36,365 nt of DNA, taken from contig JAJRTW010000091.1 in assembly GCA_024278075.1 (NCBI GenBank), positions 1 through 36,365 of the forward strand, written 5' to 3'. A model generated the notes under the pieces. The model was not told where the DNA came from and searched no databases. It saw only the letters and a program-made list of their open reading frames with translations. Origin of the DNA: Bacteroidota bacterium. Lineage in GTDB: Bacteria > Bacteroidota > Ignavibacteria > Kapaibacteriales > UBA2268. Position numbers and translations under genes: made by a program. Below, piece by piece: positions 8,774-16,937 of this stretch (position 1 is its first letter; each line of letters begins with the position of its first letter).

Positions 8774-10243
8774 ATGGCATACGATAAAATAGCATACGAT
8801 GGCATAACTTATGACGACGTTCTCCTTTTGCCCAGCTACTCCGAAGTGCTTCCCCGCCAGGCCAACCTCGAAACGAAATTAACCAAAGATATCGCCCTTA
8901 ATATCCCGTTAATCAGCGCCGCCATGGACACAGTTACCGAAGCCGAAATGGCCAGGGCCGTTGCCCGCGAAGGTGGATTGGGCGTTATACATAAAAATTT
9001 TACAATAGAAAAACAAGCCGACCAGGTCGACCTGGTCAAAAGATCCGAAAGCGGAATGATCCGCAATCCGATTACCCTAACCAAAGACAAAAAGATCGGC
9101 CAAGCCCAGGAGATGATGTCCAAGTTCCGCATATCCGGCATTCCGATTATCGACGATAACGGCCGCCTGACCGGGATACTCACCAATCGCGACCTTAGGT
9201 TCGAGCCAAACCCCTACGATTCCATCGAATCGGCTATGACTAAGGAAAATATTATTACAGCCCCGATGGGCACTACTCTGAAGGATGCGGAAGAAATACT
9301 GCAAAAGCACAGAATCGAAAAGCTGCCGGTGGTAAATGACGACTTCGTTTTGGAAGGCTTGATTACTTTTAAAGACATACAAAAGAAGAAGAAATATCCC
9401 AAAGCTTGCAAGGACACTCACGGAAGCCTTCGGGTGGGTGCGGCAGTAGGAATATCATCGGACACTTTCGACAGGCTTGATGCGATTGTAAGTGCCGGAG
9501 TCGATGTTGTTTTCGTCGATACCGCCCACGGCCATTCCAAAGGTGTAATAGAGACAATTAAGAAAATCAAATCGGCTTTTAAGAATATGCCAATTATTGG
9601 CGGCAATATCGCAACCGGCCAGGCAGCCGAAGCATTGATTGAAGCCGGAGTGGACGGGCTTAAAGTTGGGATTGGCCCCGGATCGATTTGCACCACACGC
9701 ATAATCGCAGGCGTTGGGGTGCCGCAATTGTCGGCTATTATGAGCGTGGCAAAAGTGGCGGGCAAGGCCGAAGTTCCCATCATCGCAGACGGCGGAATCA
9801 AGCAAACCGGCGATTTGCCCAAGGCTATTGCCGCCGGCGCCGATTCGATTATGATTGGCGGAATGCTGGCCGGACATGAGGAAAGCCCGGGCGAAAGAAT
9901 TATCTACGAAGGCCGCGCATATAAAATCTATCGCGGAATGGGTTCGCTTGGAGCAATGAGCCAGGGGTCGGCCGATAGGTATTTCCAGGATATGGAGGAC
10001 GGCATCGCTAAATTCGTACCCGAAGGAATTTAAGGCAGAGTGCCATATAAAGGCAATGTGGGCGAAACCATATATCAAATGGTCGGCGGATTAAGCTCGG
10101 CTATGGGCTATTGCGGCGCCAAAAACATTAGCAAAATGAAAGATGCTGCAAGGTTTGTCAGAATTTCGCAGGCCAGCCTTCGTGAATCGCACCCGCATAA
10201 TGTACAGATTACAAAAGAGTCACCAAATTACTTTGTTCAATAA
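8774..10243 (+). pseudogene. guaB: IMP dehydrogenase with in-frame TAA
   Basis: GuaB oxidises IMP to XMP with NAD, the committed step of GMP synthesis. Family features run in order: N-terminal MAYDKIAYDGITYDDVLLLP, a CBS pair at about 95-205, the catalytic loop GIGPGSICTTR with Cys at about 306, GGNIATGQAA, and RGMGSLGAM at about 387-395. At codon 420 the frame meets TAA (10031-10033), directly after the flap sequence KFVPEGI. It then resumes in the same frame as [20 protein letters not shown] and ends at 10243, giving 489 residues in total. Most homologues have Glu at this point (GAA to TAA is one base). The truncated form would lack the flap Arg and the C-terminal potassium-site region. A real nonsense change or a read/assembly error are the main options. 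Confidence 0.9.
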
Positions 10244-10261
10244 AATACACGAAAATAATCT

Positions 10262-11389
10262 ATGGCAAAGAAAACACTACCAACTGACACAATTAGCGAT
10301 TATCCGAAATTAGTTGATCGCAGATTAGAGCAAATTCGATTTACTATGGAAGACCTGAAGATTGATTCCATTGTGGTCACATACTTACCGAATATCAGGT
10401 ACTTAACAAATTTCTCAGGCTCTGCCGCCACTCTGTTCATAACAGAAAATGAACTTCACTTCGTAACCGACGACCGCTACGAAGAGCAGATCAAAACCGA
10501 ATTATACCCATTGCCGGGAATTAAGACTCATATTTCACGGGATGTATGGAGCTATATCAAAACGGCCAAAATTCTTAAAGAAAAATCATCGCTTGGCTTC
10601 GAAGCCGACAGGATGGCCTATTCCGATGCAGTTGATATTCGCAATAAGATACGCCCGATAAAATTCAAGCCCGCTCCCGGCGAGGTGGAGCCGTTCACCA
10701 TGCCAAAGGCTCCGGAGGAACTGGACAATATTAAGAAATCATGCGCCATAGCCGAAAAAATCTATGAAGAGATGCTCGATTTCATCAAACCCGGAATAAC
10801 CGAAAAAGAAATAGCAAACGAAATTTCTTTCCGCAGCCGTCAAATGGGTTCCGAATCCGAGCCTTTCGACATAATAGTTGTTAGCGGCGCCCGCGGCGGA
10901 TTGATTCACGGAATGCCCAGCGACAAGAAAATAAAGAAAAACGAGATAGTATTAATGGACTTCGGCTGCATTGTTAACGGCTTCTGCTCCGATATTACAC
11001 GTACGATTGCAGTGGGCAAAGCCACGAAAGAGCAAAAATCCATATACAAACTGCTTCGCCAGGCAGAAAAAGCGGCTATAGAGTATGTGCGGCCCGGCAT
11101 GAACGGCAAGAATCTTGACGCAGCGGCACGCAATCTAATCGAGAAAGCCGGCTATGGCGACTATTTCCAGCATTCTCTCGGCCACGGCCTTGGATTGGTG
11201 GTTCACGAAAGGCCGACTATCACTTTCCGCATGGATGACCAAATTGTGCCAAACGAGTGCGTACTGGCCATCGAGCCGGGGATCTATCTGCCCGGCAAAT
11301 TCGGCATGAGAGTGGAAGATAATATCTTTGTTACAACCAACGGCGGCGAGTATTTAACCAACGCACCGGACGAACTGGTAGTTATATAA
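10262..11389 (+). CDS. M24B Xaa-Pro aminopeptidase
   Basis: This cytoplasmic metallopeptidase removes an N-terminal residue preceding proline. The N-terminal creatinase-like domain (about 15-145) contains NIRYLTNFSGSAA and the C-terminal pita-bread domain follows. The two-metal ligands are all visible: D233 in MDFG, D244 in SDITRT, H308 in GHGLG, E338 in IEPGIY and E352 in RVEDN. H216 in IHGMPS fits the substrate-binding His. The 375 residues match the short (PepQ/YpdF-like) forms, so the exact specificity (aminopeptidase or prolidase) cannot be settled. It starts 18 bp after the guaB frame and is probably cotranscribed with it. Confidence 0.93.
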   Translation: MAKKTLPTDTISDYPKLVDRRLEQIRFTMEDLKIDSIVVTYLPNIRYLTNFSGSAATLFITENELHFVTDDRYEEQIKTELYPLPGIKTHISRDVWSYIKTAKILKEKSSLGFEADRMAYSDAVDIRNKIRPIKFKPAPGEVEPFTMPKAPEELDNIKKSCAIAEKIYEEMLDFIKPGITEKEIANEISFRSRQMGSESEPFDIIVVSGARGGLIHGMPSDKKIKKNEIVLMDFGCIVNGFCSDITRTIAVGKATKEQKSIYKLLRQAEKAAIEYVRPGMNGKNLDAAARNLIEKAGYGDYFQHSLGHGLGLVVHERPTITFRMDDQIVPNECVLAIEPGIYLPGKFGMRVEDNIFVTTNGGEYLTNAPDELVVI

Positions 11390-11410
11390 TTATCGGCGGG
11401 CGAACTTATT

Positions 11411-11460
11411 AGCCATCCCTAAAGGCAGCTTAGTTTATCTTTTTCGGGATGGCTTTTTTT
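11411..11460 (+). terminator. Rho-independent terminator after the aminopeptidase gene
   Basis: A perfect 9-bp stem (AGCCATCCC at 11411-11419 with GGGATGGCT at 11446-11454) has a 26-base loop and is followed by a run of T. Confidence 0.8.
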
Positions 11461-11461
11461 C

Positions 11462-12036
11462 GTTTATGGGATTATGAAAACTGTGCAAAAGTAAGTTTGA
11501 GAATCAACTTATTTTTAATTAATTTAACTCAGAATATTTATAGATTCCATTTGAAGAATTTCTTATAATTAAGGTTTCCTCAAAAAGTAGTCGGTGAAAT
11601 AGATTTTAGTGCTTATGCTTTAAGGAGAATAATATCAATTCCTAATTGAATTGAAACAAAAAATTTACATAGCTCTTTATTAACTATACCTTTAAGGGTA
11701 TAGTTTATTACGATTTCAAGTAAAAAATGATATAACAACCCCCTAAATCCCCCTTTTTTAAGGGGGAATTTGATAAACTATTCCCCCTTAAAAAAGGGGG
11801 AAGTGAGCCAGGCGAGCAGGGGGTTGTCCTACAATCTGCAAGGCATAAGAGCATAATAAATCAATTTCCTTGCACTTTCTAATTGAATATCTTTTGTAAC
11901 TACTATACCAATAAACAGCTAGTGCTTTTTGAAGGCAATCTAATTAACAACAGATTAGTGCAAAATTGACTGAACAATCCACCCTTCTGATAATTAATAT
12001 GGCAAAAAATAAAACCTATACGGGAGGCACGAGCTA
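11462..12036. other. Gene-free AT-rich spacer
   Basis: These 575 bases contain no credible ORF or RNA gene. There is a near-palindrome around 11683-11706 (ctatacctttaagggtatag) and the G/C-block inverted-repeat element at 11735-11827. GGGAGG at 12021-12026 is the ribosome binding site of the following glycosyltransferase gene. Confidence 0.6.
11735..11827. repeat. 93-bp C/G-block inverted-repeat element (MITE-like)
   Basis: Perfect 10-bp terminal inverted repeats ACAACCCCCT (11735-11744) and AGGGGGTTGT (11818-11827) enclose two further hairpins built from CCCCCTT/AAGGGGG blocks. Shorter relatives with the same C5TT core occur near 15911 and, looser, near 15048 and 17871. Confidence 0.8.
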
Positions 12037-13308
12037 ATGGCCGATAGAAATGTGCTGGTGATAGCCTATTACTTCCCTCCGATGGGATTGAGCGGAGTGC
12101 AGCGAACATTGAAATTTGTGAAATACCTGCCCGATTATGGCTGGAACCCCATCGTTCTCACCACCTCGCCCGGGGCATACTACGCCTTCGACGAAACATT
12201 AACCAAAGAGCTTCATCCCGATATTAAAATATACAGGACAGACAAGGATTTCACTAAATATGCCCGAAAGAACAAAAACGGAGTAGTAAAATATCCATCG
12301 AAATTTACGTCGAACCTTAAGAAAGTCCTGCTGCAATCATTCCTCCAGCCCGACAGCAGGATATTGTGGAAGAAACACGCCCTAAGGCTTGCCGGTGAGA
12401 TTTACCGGAAGCATAACATAAATGTAATTTATTCGACCGCCCCGCCTTTTACGGATTTTCTGGTCGCATCGGAATTAAACCAAAAATACGGCACTCCGTA
12501 TGTGCTTGATTATCGCGATCCGTGGGTTGACAACGCCTATTACTTCTATGCTACCCCTTTTCATAAGCTGTACGCCACAAAGCTTGAATCGAAAGTGCTG
12601 ACCACCGCAGGCAAGGCTTTTGTTATTACAAGGCACCTGAAGGAAATGCTAATCCGGCGGTATAAATTCCTGTCGCACGAAGATGTGACGATTCTCCCGC
12701 ATGGCTATGATGCCGAAGATTTCAAGCCCCACCAAAGCGTTCGTCCGGACAGCCGGAAATTCACTATTACGCATTCCGGCCTGTTCCATGACGATATGAC
12801 GCCGAAGTATTTCCTGCGGGCGCTTGCTGCGTTTCTCGAAAACAATCCATCGGCCGCAGAAGAAGTAGTAGCAAAATTCGTGGGTGTTATGTCGAAGTCC
12901 CACATCAGGTTAATTAAGAGATATAAGCTTGCTGGCAACGTGGAGATGACAGGCTATGTTTGCCATAGCGCAGCCGTAGAACATTTGATGAAATCCGACG
13001 TATTATGGTTAATGGTTCGCAATAATATCCTTACGCCCGGGAAATTATACGAATATATAGGCTCGGGCAGGCCAATGATAGTAAGCGCCCCCGACAGTAA
13101 TATCCGACAATTGGCACTTGAGACTAAATCGGCAATTGCAACCGGGCCGGAAGATATTGCAGCCATCCAGGCCGCCATAAAGACATATTACGATTTGTGG
13201 AAATTAAATACACTGCCGTCAACTGACATGGAATTTGCCCGGAGATTTGACAGGAAAAGCCTAACAGGCGATCTGGCGCGGGAACTTTCGCTGATAGCAG
13301 AAATATAA
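12037..13308 (+). CDS. Glycosyltransferase, GT4-like (GT-B fold)
   Basis: This 423-residue cytoplasmic protein starts with the acceptor-domain motif VLVIAYYFPPMGLSGVQRTLKFVKYL, typical of GT-B glycosyltransferases that act on cell-surface glycans. The mid part holds YVLDYRDPWVDN at about 160. The linker to the donor domain, THSGLFHDDMTPKYFLRAL, is at about 245, and the nucleotide-sugar site region KLYEYIGSGRPMIV at about 335. There are no membrane segments. The start follows GGGAGG with good spacing. It stands alone between two spacers. Two further glycosyltransferase genes lie 2.6 kb away on the other strand, so this region may serve polysaccharide or glycoprotein assembly. Donor and acceptor cannot be told from sequence. 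Confidence 0.85.
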   Translation: MADRNVLVIAYYFPPMGLSGVQRTLKFVKYLPDYGWNPIVLTTSPGAYYAFDETLTKELHPDIKIYRTDKDFTKYARKNKNGVVKYPSKFTSNLKKVLLQSFLQPDSRILWKKHALRLAGEIYRKHNINVIYSTAPPFTDFLVASELNQKYGTPYVLDYRDPWVDNAYYFYATPFHKLYATKLESKVLTTAGKAFVITRHLKEMLIRRYKFLSHEDVTILPHGYDAEDFKPHQSVRPDSRKFTITHSGLFHDDMTPKYFLRALAAFLENNPSAAEEVVAKFVGVMSKSHIRLIKRYKLAGNVEMTGYVCHSAAVEHLMKSDVLWLMVRNNILTPGKLYEYIGSGRPMIVSAPDSNIRQLALETKSAIATGPEDIAAIQAAIKTYYDLWKLNTLPSTDMEFARRFDRKSLTGDLARELSLIAEI

Positions 13309-13475
13309 TCCGAATTATTTGTGTTAACCCGCATCATTCATAAAATATTCAAAATACCTGACAGGCAATGGATAATAGATATTTATGATAACTCAATAAT
13401 AAGCCAAACATAATCACCGTGGAATCGGTCTAACTCGTATATTCCCTTAGAGATACGAAGCTCTTCAGTAAAAGT

Positions 13476-13503
13476 CCCGCAATATGCGGGTTAATTTATT
13501 TTC
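13476..13503 (+). terminator. Possible terminator after the GT4-like gene
   Basis: A perfect 6-bp stem (CCCGCA at 13476-13481 with TGCGGG at 13485-13490, 3-base loop) is followed by the T-rich tract ttaatttatttt. It lies 168 bp after the gene, so it may end a long 3' region or be unrelated. Confidence 0.5.
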
Positions 13504-13604
13504 ATTATTCAGATTCATTTTTATATATTGCAGGTTCCGAAATATTGATAATTCAATCCGTATTTATATTTTATTTTTTTTATTCTATTACAATAGGAGA
13601 TTTT

Positions 13605-14576
13605 ATGAAATTACTAAGAACTTTCAGCCTGTTTGCTTTCATTGCAATATTGGCATTGCCTTTTGCAAGTTGCAGCGAAGAATCGATTATCGATCCGCCG
13701 GCGGCCGACAAGCCGAACCCGCCAACCGAGCTAATGGCAACATCAATGAATGATTCGACGGTGATATTGAAATGGACGGTATCGACCTCCAGCCACGACT
13801 CGCTTAAATATATTCTGACAGTATCCGAAAACAGCACCGAAGTTGTTACCTTAACAATCGAAGATGCCGGCACAACTACTGCCACAGTGAATAACTTAAC
13901 CGAAGGAACAGAATATACCTTTGAATTAATTGCCGAATTCGACGGCGGCGAGCAAAGCGGGAAAGCTGTTGTCACATGGTCACCGGCTTCGAGATTCAAT
14001 TTATCAGACAATGACATTGAAATCAAGCTTTGGAGCTTCCAATCAAATTTCGGCAGCGGGCTTGACCTGTTTAATGGCGACCCCGACAATCCCGATCCTG
14101 ATTTTGACGGCCCGGAAGTATTGGTAATCGGAAGCAAGGACAGATGGGACATTGGTATGAGCGATAAGGGCCAGGGATTGTCCATTGGTTCTGCATCGAA
14201 GATTGATGTTGGCCCGCCAAACACTCCGACTCACGTAACAGAGGTCAGCTCTAAGTATTTCGAAGAGAACTCGCTCGATGATGTATTCGGGAGCGTAGCT
14301 CTGGACGATGCTGCCACTCATGCCTACTCTGAAAATACGTTTGATTTGCTCGACGCCTCTCTTGATAAAACTAAGAATTTCATTTTTATTGCAAGAACAC
14401 AAGTAGCCGGCCAAACCGGATTGAATTATGCGAAAATCATGGTGAAACGCGGAGCAGATGGCGAATTCCTTCAGACTGATGATGGAGATCAATACATCGA
14501 ACTCGTTATCTCTTACCAGAGAAAAGCAGGCGTGCCGTATGCCGGTGTGAAAAAGCCGACGAATAATGGCAAATAA
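13605..14576 (+). CDS. Lipoprotein with FN3 domain
   Basis: The start is placed at ATG 13605 because AGGAGA (13595-13600) precedes it by four bases and because MKLLRTFSLFAFIAILAL then gives a proper signal peptide. An upstream ATG at 13545 would add 20 hydrophobic residues. The lipobox LPFASC puts the lipidated Cys at about 23. Residues 35-126 form a fibronectin type III module (NPPTELMATSMNDSTVILKW ... LTEGTEYTFELIAE). The remaining about 200 residues are acidic, with an Asp/Pro/Asn-rich stretch (NGDPDNPDPDFDG at about 160), and match no family that I recognise. It is likely anchored in the outer or inner membrane facing away from the cytoplasm. The following small exported-protein gene begins 76 bp later, so cotranscription is plausible. 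Confidence 0.8.
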   Translation: MKLLRTFSLFAFIAILALPFASCSEESIIDPPAADKPNPPTELMATSMNDSTVILKWTVSTSSHDSLKYILTVSENSTEVVTLTIEDAGTTTATVNNLTEGTEYTFELIAEFDGGEQSGKAVVTWSPASRFNLSDNDIEIKLWSFQSNFGSGLDLFNGDPDNPDPDFDGPEVLVIGSKDRWDIGMSDKGQGLSIGSASKIDVGPPNTPTHVTEVSSKYFEENSLDDVFGSVALDDAATHAYSENTFDLLDASLDKTKNFIFIARTQVAGQTGLNYAKIMVKRGADGEFLQTDDGDQYIELVISYQRKAGVPYAGVKKPTNNGK

Positions 14577-14652
14577 TTTGCAGTATAAGCATGTAATATT
14601 TAGGAATATTTACAATTAAAGAATAATTTACAAATAAGGACAATAGTCAAAT

Positions 14653-15003
14653 ATGAAAAAATTCATTATTTCGATATTTGCCGCTGGATTATTTATAATA
14701 GCTGTTGCAATGGCGCAAAATCCCGTGCCGACTATTACCGGCAATACGGCCAGTATGAATGGATTAGTAACAGGCGGTGACGGCAAGGTTGGCAAAGCTC
14801 AGGCCGTTGCATTATTTAAAAAGGGACAGCCTCTTGTAATCGTTGCCAAGAACAAAATATATTTCGTTTATAACGCAGACGGCAGCTATGCATGCAAGAA
14901 ACTCGCCAAGCACGCCGGCGGCAACGTCGGTGTGGCCGGCAAGATAAAGAAAAAGAATGGCGTTAACTTTATTATCGCAGATAAAATATTTAACGTGCGA
15001 TAA
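14653..15003 (+). CDS. Small secreted protein, shared 85-residue domain (paralogue A)
   Basis: This 116-residue protein has a signal peptide (MKKFIISIFAAGLFIIAVAMA, cleavage near residue 21) and one small basic domain from about 35. The domain reads ...DGKVGKAQAVALFKKGQPLV, then KIYFVYNADGSYACKKLAKHA, then AGKIKKKNGVNFIIADKI. The same domain closes the next gene (15171-15713). I do not recognise the family. The strand pattern and the 'V.G.ikk..gv..Iiadki' ending could suit a small beta-barrel (OB- or SH3-like), but this is a guess. There is a single Cys at about 81. The function is unknown; it would act in the periplasm or outside. Confidence 0.8.
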   Translation: MKKFIISIFAAGLFIIAVAMAQNPVPTITGNTASMNGLVTGGDGKVGKAQAVALFKKGQPLVIVAKNKIYFVYNADGSYACKKLAKHAGGNVGVAGKIKKKNGVNFIIADKIFNVR

Positions 15004-15030
15004 GACGAGGTTATGTCAAGGTAACATATC

Positions 15031-15100
15031 TTTAGAGAGCCACCCATTGCCCCTCCTTATCAAGGAGGGGAATTAAATTGATGGGCGATTCGGCTCTAAA
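15031..15100. repeat. 70-bp inverted-repeat element between the paralogues
   Basis: Outer arms (tttagagagcc from 15031, ggctctaaa ending 15100) enclose cccat/atggg and a central perfect hairpin CCCCTCCTT-atc-AAGGAGGGG (15050-15070). It has a MITE-like layout, related in style to the C/G-block element at 11735. Confidence 0.7.
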
Positions 15101-15170
15101 TAAAGATAGATTATGCTTGATTTAGCAGTGGTATAATTATAATAAAAACTAAAAACGGAGTATTTATCCA

Positions 15171-15713
15171 ATGAAAAAGAATATAATATTTATATTAGCC
15201 TTCGCTTTGCTTTCTATAGCCGTAATTTCATGTGGCGATAACAAAGAACCGAAGGAAGAAGTTACGCCAATCGAAGAAATTCAAAAAGAAGAGGCTCAGG
15301 AAGTACCCCCGGCACCGGAGGTTGATGAAACAACAATCGAACCGGAAGCCCCGAAGGCCGAAGAAGCTGCCGAAGTTAAGCCTAAGGCTGAAAAGGCCAA
15401 GCCCGCCGCTAAAGACCCGAAGGCGCCTATGATGGGCAGGGTTGTAAGCCTTAATAAAATTCTTGCCTCGGCCGATGGTGCCGTAACCAAAGCCGAAGCG
15501 AAGCAATTGCTCAAAAGGAAACAGCTTGTAGTATTCCAGGAAGGCAGCTCTGCGAGCGGTAAGATATATTTCGTCTATAATGCCGACGGAAGCTTTGCCG
15601 GGAAGAAACTGGCGAAAAATGCCGATAATAAGATGATCGGGATTATTGGAAATATTAAGAAGATCAAAGGCGTTTCGATAATTATTGCCGATAAAATTAT
15701 GGCTGCACAGTAG
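15171..15713 (+). CDS. Lipoprotein with Glu/Ala/Pro/Lys linker and shared domain (paralogue B)
   Basis: This 180-residue protein has a lipoprotein signal (MKKNIIFILAFALLSIAVISC, lipidated Cys at about 21). A low-complexity linker of about 60 residues rich in Glu, Ala, Pro and Lys (about 25-86) follows. A C-terminal domain (about 87-180) is clearly paralogous to the whole mature part of the preceding gene product; both contain KIYFVYNADGS, KKLAK, IKK, GV and IIADKI in the same order. The linker would hold the domain away from the membrane. The pair looks like a soluble and a tethered version of one unknown module. The insertion GSSASG at about 125-130 is absent from paralogue A. Confidence 0.82.
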   Translation: MKKNIIFILAFALLSIAVISCGDNKEPKEEVTPIEEIQKEEAQEVPPAPEVDETTIEPEAPKAEEAAEVKPKAEKAKPAAKDPKAPMMGRVVSLNKILASADGAVTKAEAKQLLKRKQLVVFQEGSSASGKIYFVYNADGSFAGKKLAKNADNKMIGIIGNIKKIKGVSIIIADKIMAAQ

Positions 15714-15747
15714 CATTATAATATTAGTATTAAATAATTAATTTCGG

Positions 15748-15773
15748 GTATAGTTACTCAGTATAGTTACTCA
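15748..15773. repeat. 13-bp tandem duplication
   Basis: The 13 bases gtatagttactca occur twice head to tail (15748-15760 and 15761-15773), the second copy running into the 33-bp palindrome. This may mark a small duplication at insertion of the palindrome. Confidence 0.6.
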
Positions 15774-15801
15774 TCCGATGACTTTAAGTCATCGGATGAG
15801 T
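15769..15801. repeat. 33-bp perfect palindrome, copy 2
   Basis: Two 15-bp arms (15769-15783, 15787-15801) with loop tta are identical in both arms to the element at 8552-8584. It lies in the convergent spacer after paralogue B and could stall transcription from either side, but the lack of a T run makes a dispersed REP-like element the better reading. Confidence 0.85.
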
Positions 15802-15816
15802 GTTGTGGTACTTATT

Positions 15817-15838
15817 TCCACGAGCTAAAGCACGTGGC
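15817..15838 (-). repeat. 'ccacgagctaaagcacgtgg' hairpin repeat
   Basis: This is the reverse complement of the two repeats at 6038-6117. It lies 15 bp after the 33-bp palindrome, so members of different repeat families cluster here. Confidence 0.75.
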
Positions 15839-15910
15839 TACTTATCGGCCAGTGACTTGCGAGGGCATCCCAATGCCCAGAATCTAATCTTTAAGAGTCA
15901 TCCCCCTTTA

Positions 15911-15928
15911 TCCCCCTTCGAAGGGGGA
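15911..15928. repeat. 18-bp perfect palindrome TCCCCCTTC/GAAGGGGGA
   Basis: Perfect 9-bp half-sites touch at the centre, just outside the 3' end of the minus-strand glycosyltransferase gene. It shares the CCCCCTT core of the 11735-11827 element. On the minus strand it lies beyond the stop codon, but no clear T run follows. Confidence 0.6.
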
Positions 15929-15940
15929 ATGTTTTTTCCT

Positions 15941-16936
15941 TCACCTGCTCTTGAACAATCCGGCCAGAACACCTGCCCCATAGCCGAAATGAATGCAGGG
16001 GAATATTATTAACAATCTTAATAAAGACACCCTCTTTGTTATCGACAAGCCCACGGAAAATGATAGAATAGCACCGGCATACACCGCTAACACGAACAAT
16101 AGTGCATAGAATGCCGGCAGCGAAAACATGCTGAAAAAACAGAGGAAATCTACTATAACTAACAACAAAGCCGGCACAAATACTTTCAATCTGAAAATGT
16201 TTGAGATCATCATCGCTTTCACCCGCCAGAAGCCGTAGTGGAATTGCTGGCGGATTAATTCACCGGCGGTTTGCGGGCGGTAGTAATATGTTATTGCCCG
16301 CGGGTTCACAAAGAGTTTATACCCGAACCTGCTGGTTATTCTTTGGTTTAGCTCCATGTCCTCGCCTGCAATCAGGGCTTCATTGTAGAGTCCGGCTTCG
16401 TTTAATACATCTTTTTTATACAGGCAGCCGTAGGCATTATCCACTTCGGATATATGGCCGGCATTCAGGAAATGGCCGCCGCCCGCCCCGCTCAGGACGC
16501 TTTTGAGTGCCGCATCCGATGCCGTAGAGAAAGCGGTTTGCGAGGCATCGAAATAAACCGATCCCACGCCTGCCAGTTTTTCGATTCTCCCATCCAATTC
16601 GGCAAATGCAGTATATAGCTGCTCCAGCCAATCGCGATCGGCATAGCTGTGGGCGTCGATATATGCAATCAAATCCGCCGTGGATTCCTTAATTGCCAGG
16701 TTGCGGCCGGGGGCCTGATATTTTTTCGGGTTATCAATCAGCCTGATGTTCGGGTGCGCATTGCAATACTTGATAATTATCTCGGTGGTTTTGTCGGCCG
16801 ACCCGCCATCGGCTATGATGATTTCCAGCTCGCCGCCGTAAGTTTGCCCCAGTATCGAATCTAAGCATCTGCCGATATACTTTTCCTCGTTCAATGTTGG
16901 GATAATTACTGATATTATTGGGTATGAAACAGACAT
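15941..16936 (-). CDS. Family 2 glycosyltransferase, ExoA-like, membrane-associated
   Basis: This 331-residue protein is an inverting GT-A enzyme that uses a nucleotide sugar to extend an envelope polysaccharide or lipid-linked glycan. Landmarks are ISVIIPTLNEEKYIGRCLDS at the N-terminus, IIIADGGSADKT at about 38-49, the metal-binding region AYIDAHSYADRDW at about 92, GGHFLNAGH at about 153, the acceptor-side acidic motif GEDMELNQRI at about 192 and QQFHYGFWR at about 230. Two to three hydrophobic segments fill 245-325. The sequence order resembles ExoA-type succinoglycan transferases. It begins one base after the stop of the upstream glycosyltransferase gene, so the two form an operon. Confidence 0.88.
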   Translation of the reverse strand: MSVSYPIISVIIPTLNEEKYIGRCLDSILGQTYGGELEIIIADGGSADKTTEIIIKYCNAHPNIRLIDNPKKYQAPGRNLAIKESTADLIAYIDAHSYADRDWLEQLYTAFAELDGRIEKLAGVGSVYFDASQTAFSTASDAALKSVLSGAGGGHFLNAGHISEVDNAYGCLYKKDVLNEAGLYNEALIAGEDMELNQRITSRFGYKLFVNPRAITYYYRPQTAGELIRQQFHYGFWRVKAMMISNIFRLKVFVPALLLVIVDFLCFFSMFSLPAFYALLFVLAVYAGAILSFSVGLSITKRVSLLRLLIIFPCIHFGYGAGVLAGLFKSR

Positions 16937-16937
16937 T

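Noticed and set aside
10031-10033. Programmed stop-codon recoding (genetic code change)
   Set aside because: TAA, TAG and TGA all end intact genes in this window and the recoded positions would use two different stops, so a code change is unlikely.
13580-14224. Minus-strand ORF of 214 codons across the FN3 lipoprotein gene
   Set aside because: It is antisense to a gene with a clear ribosome binding site, lipobox and FN3 module.
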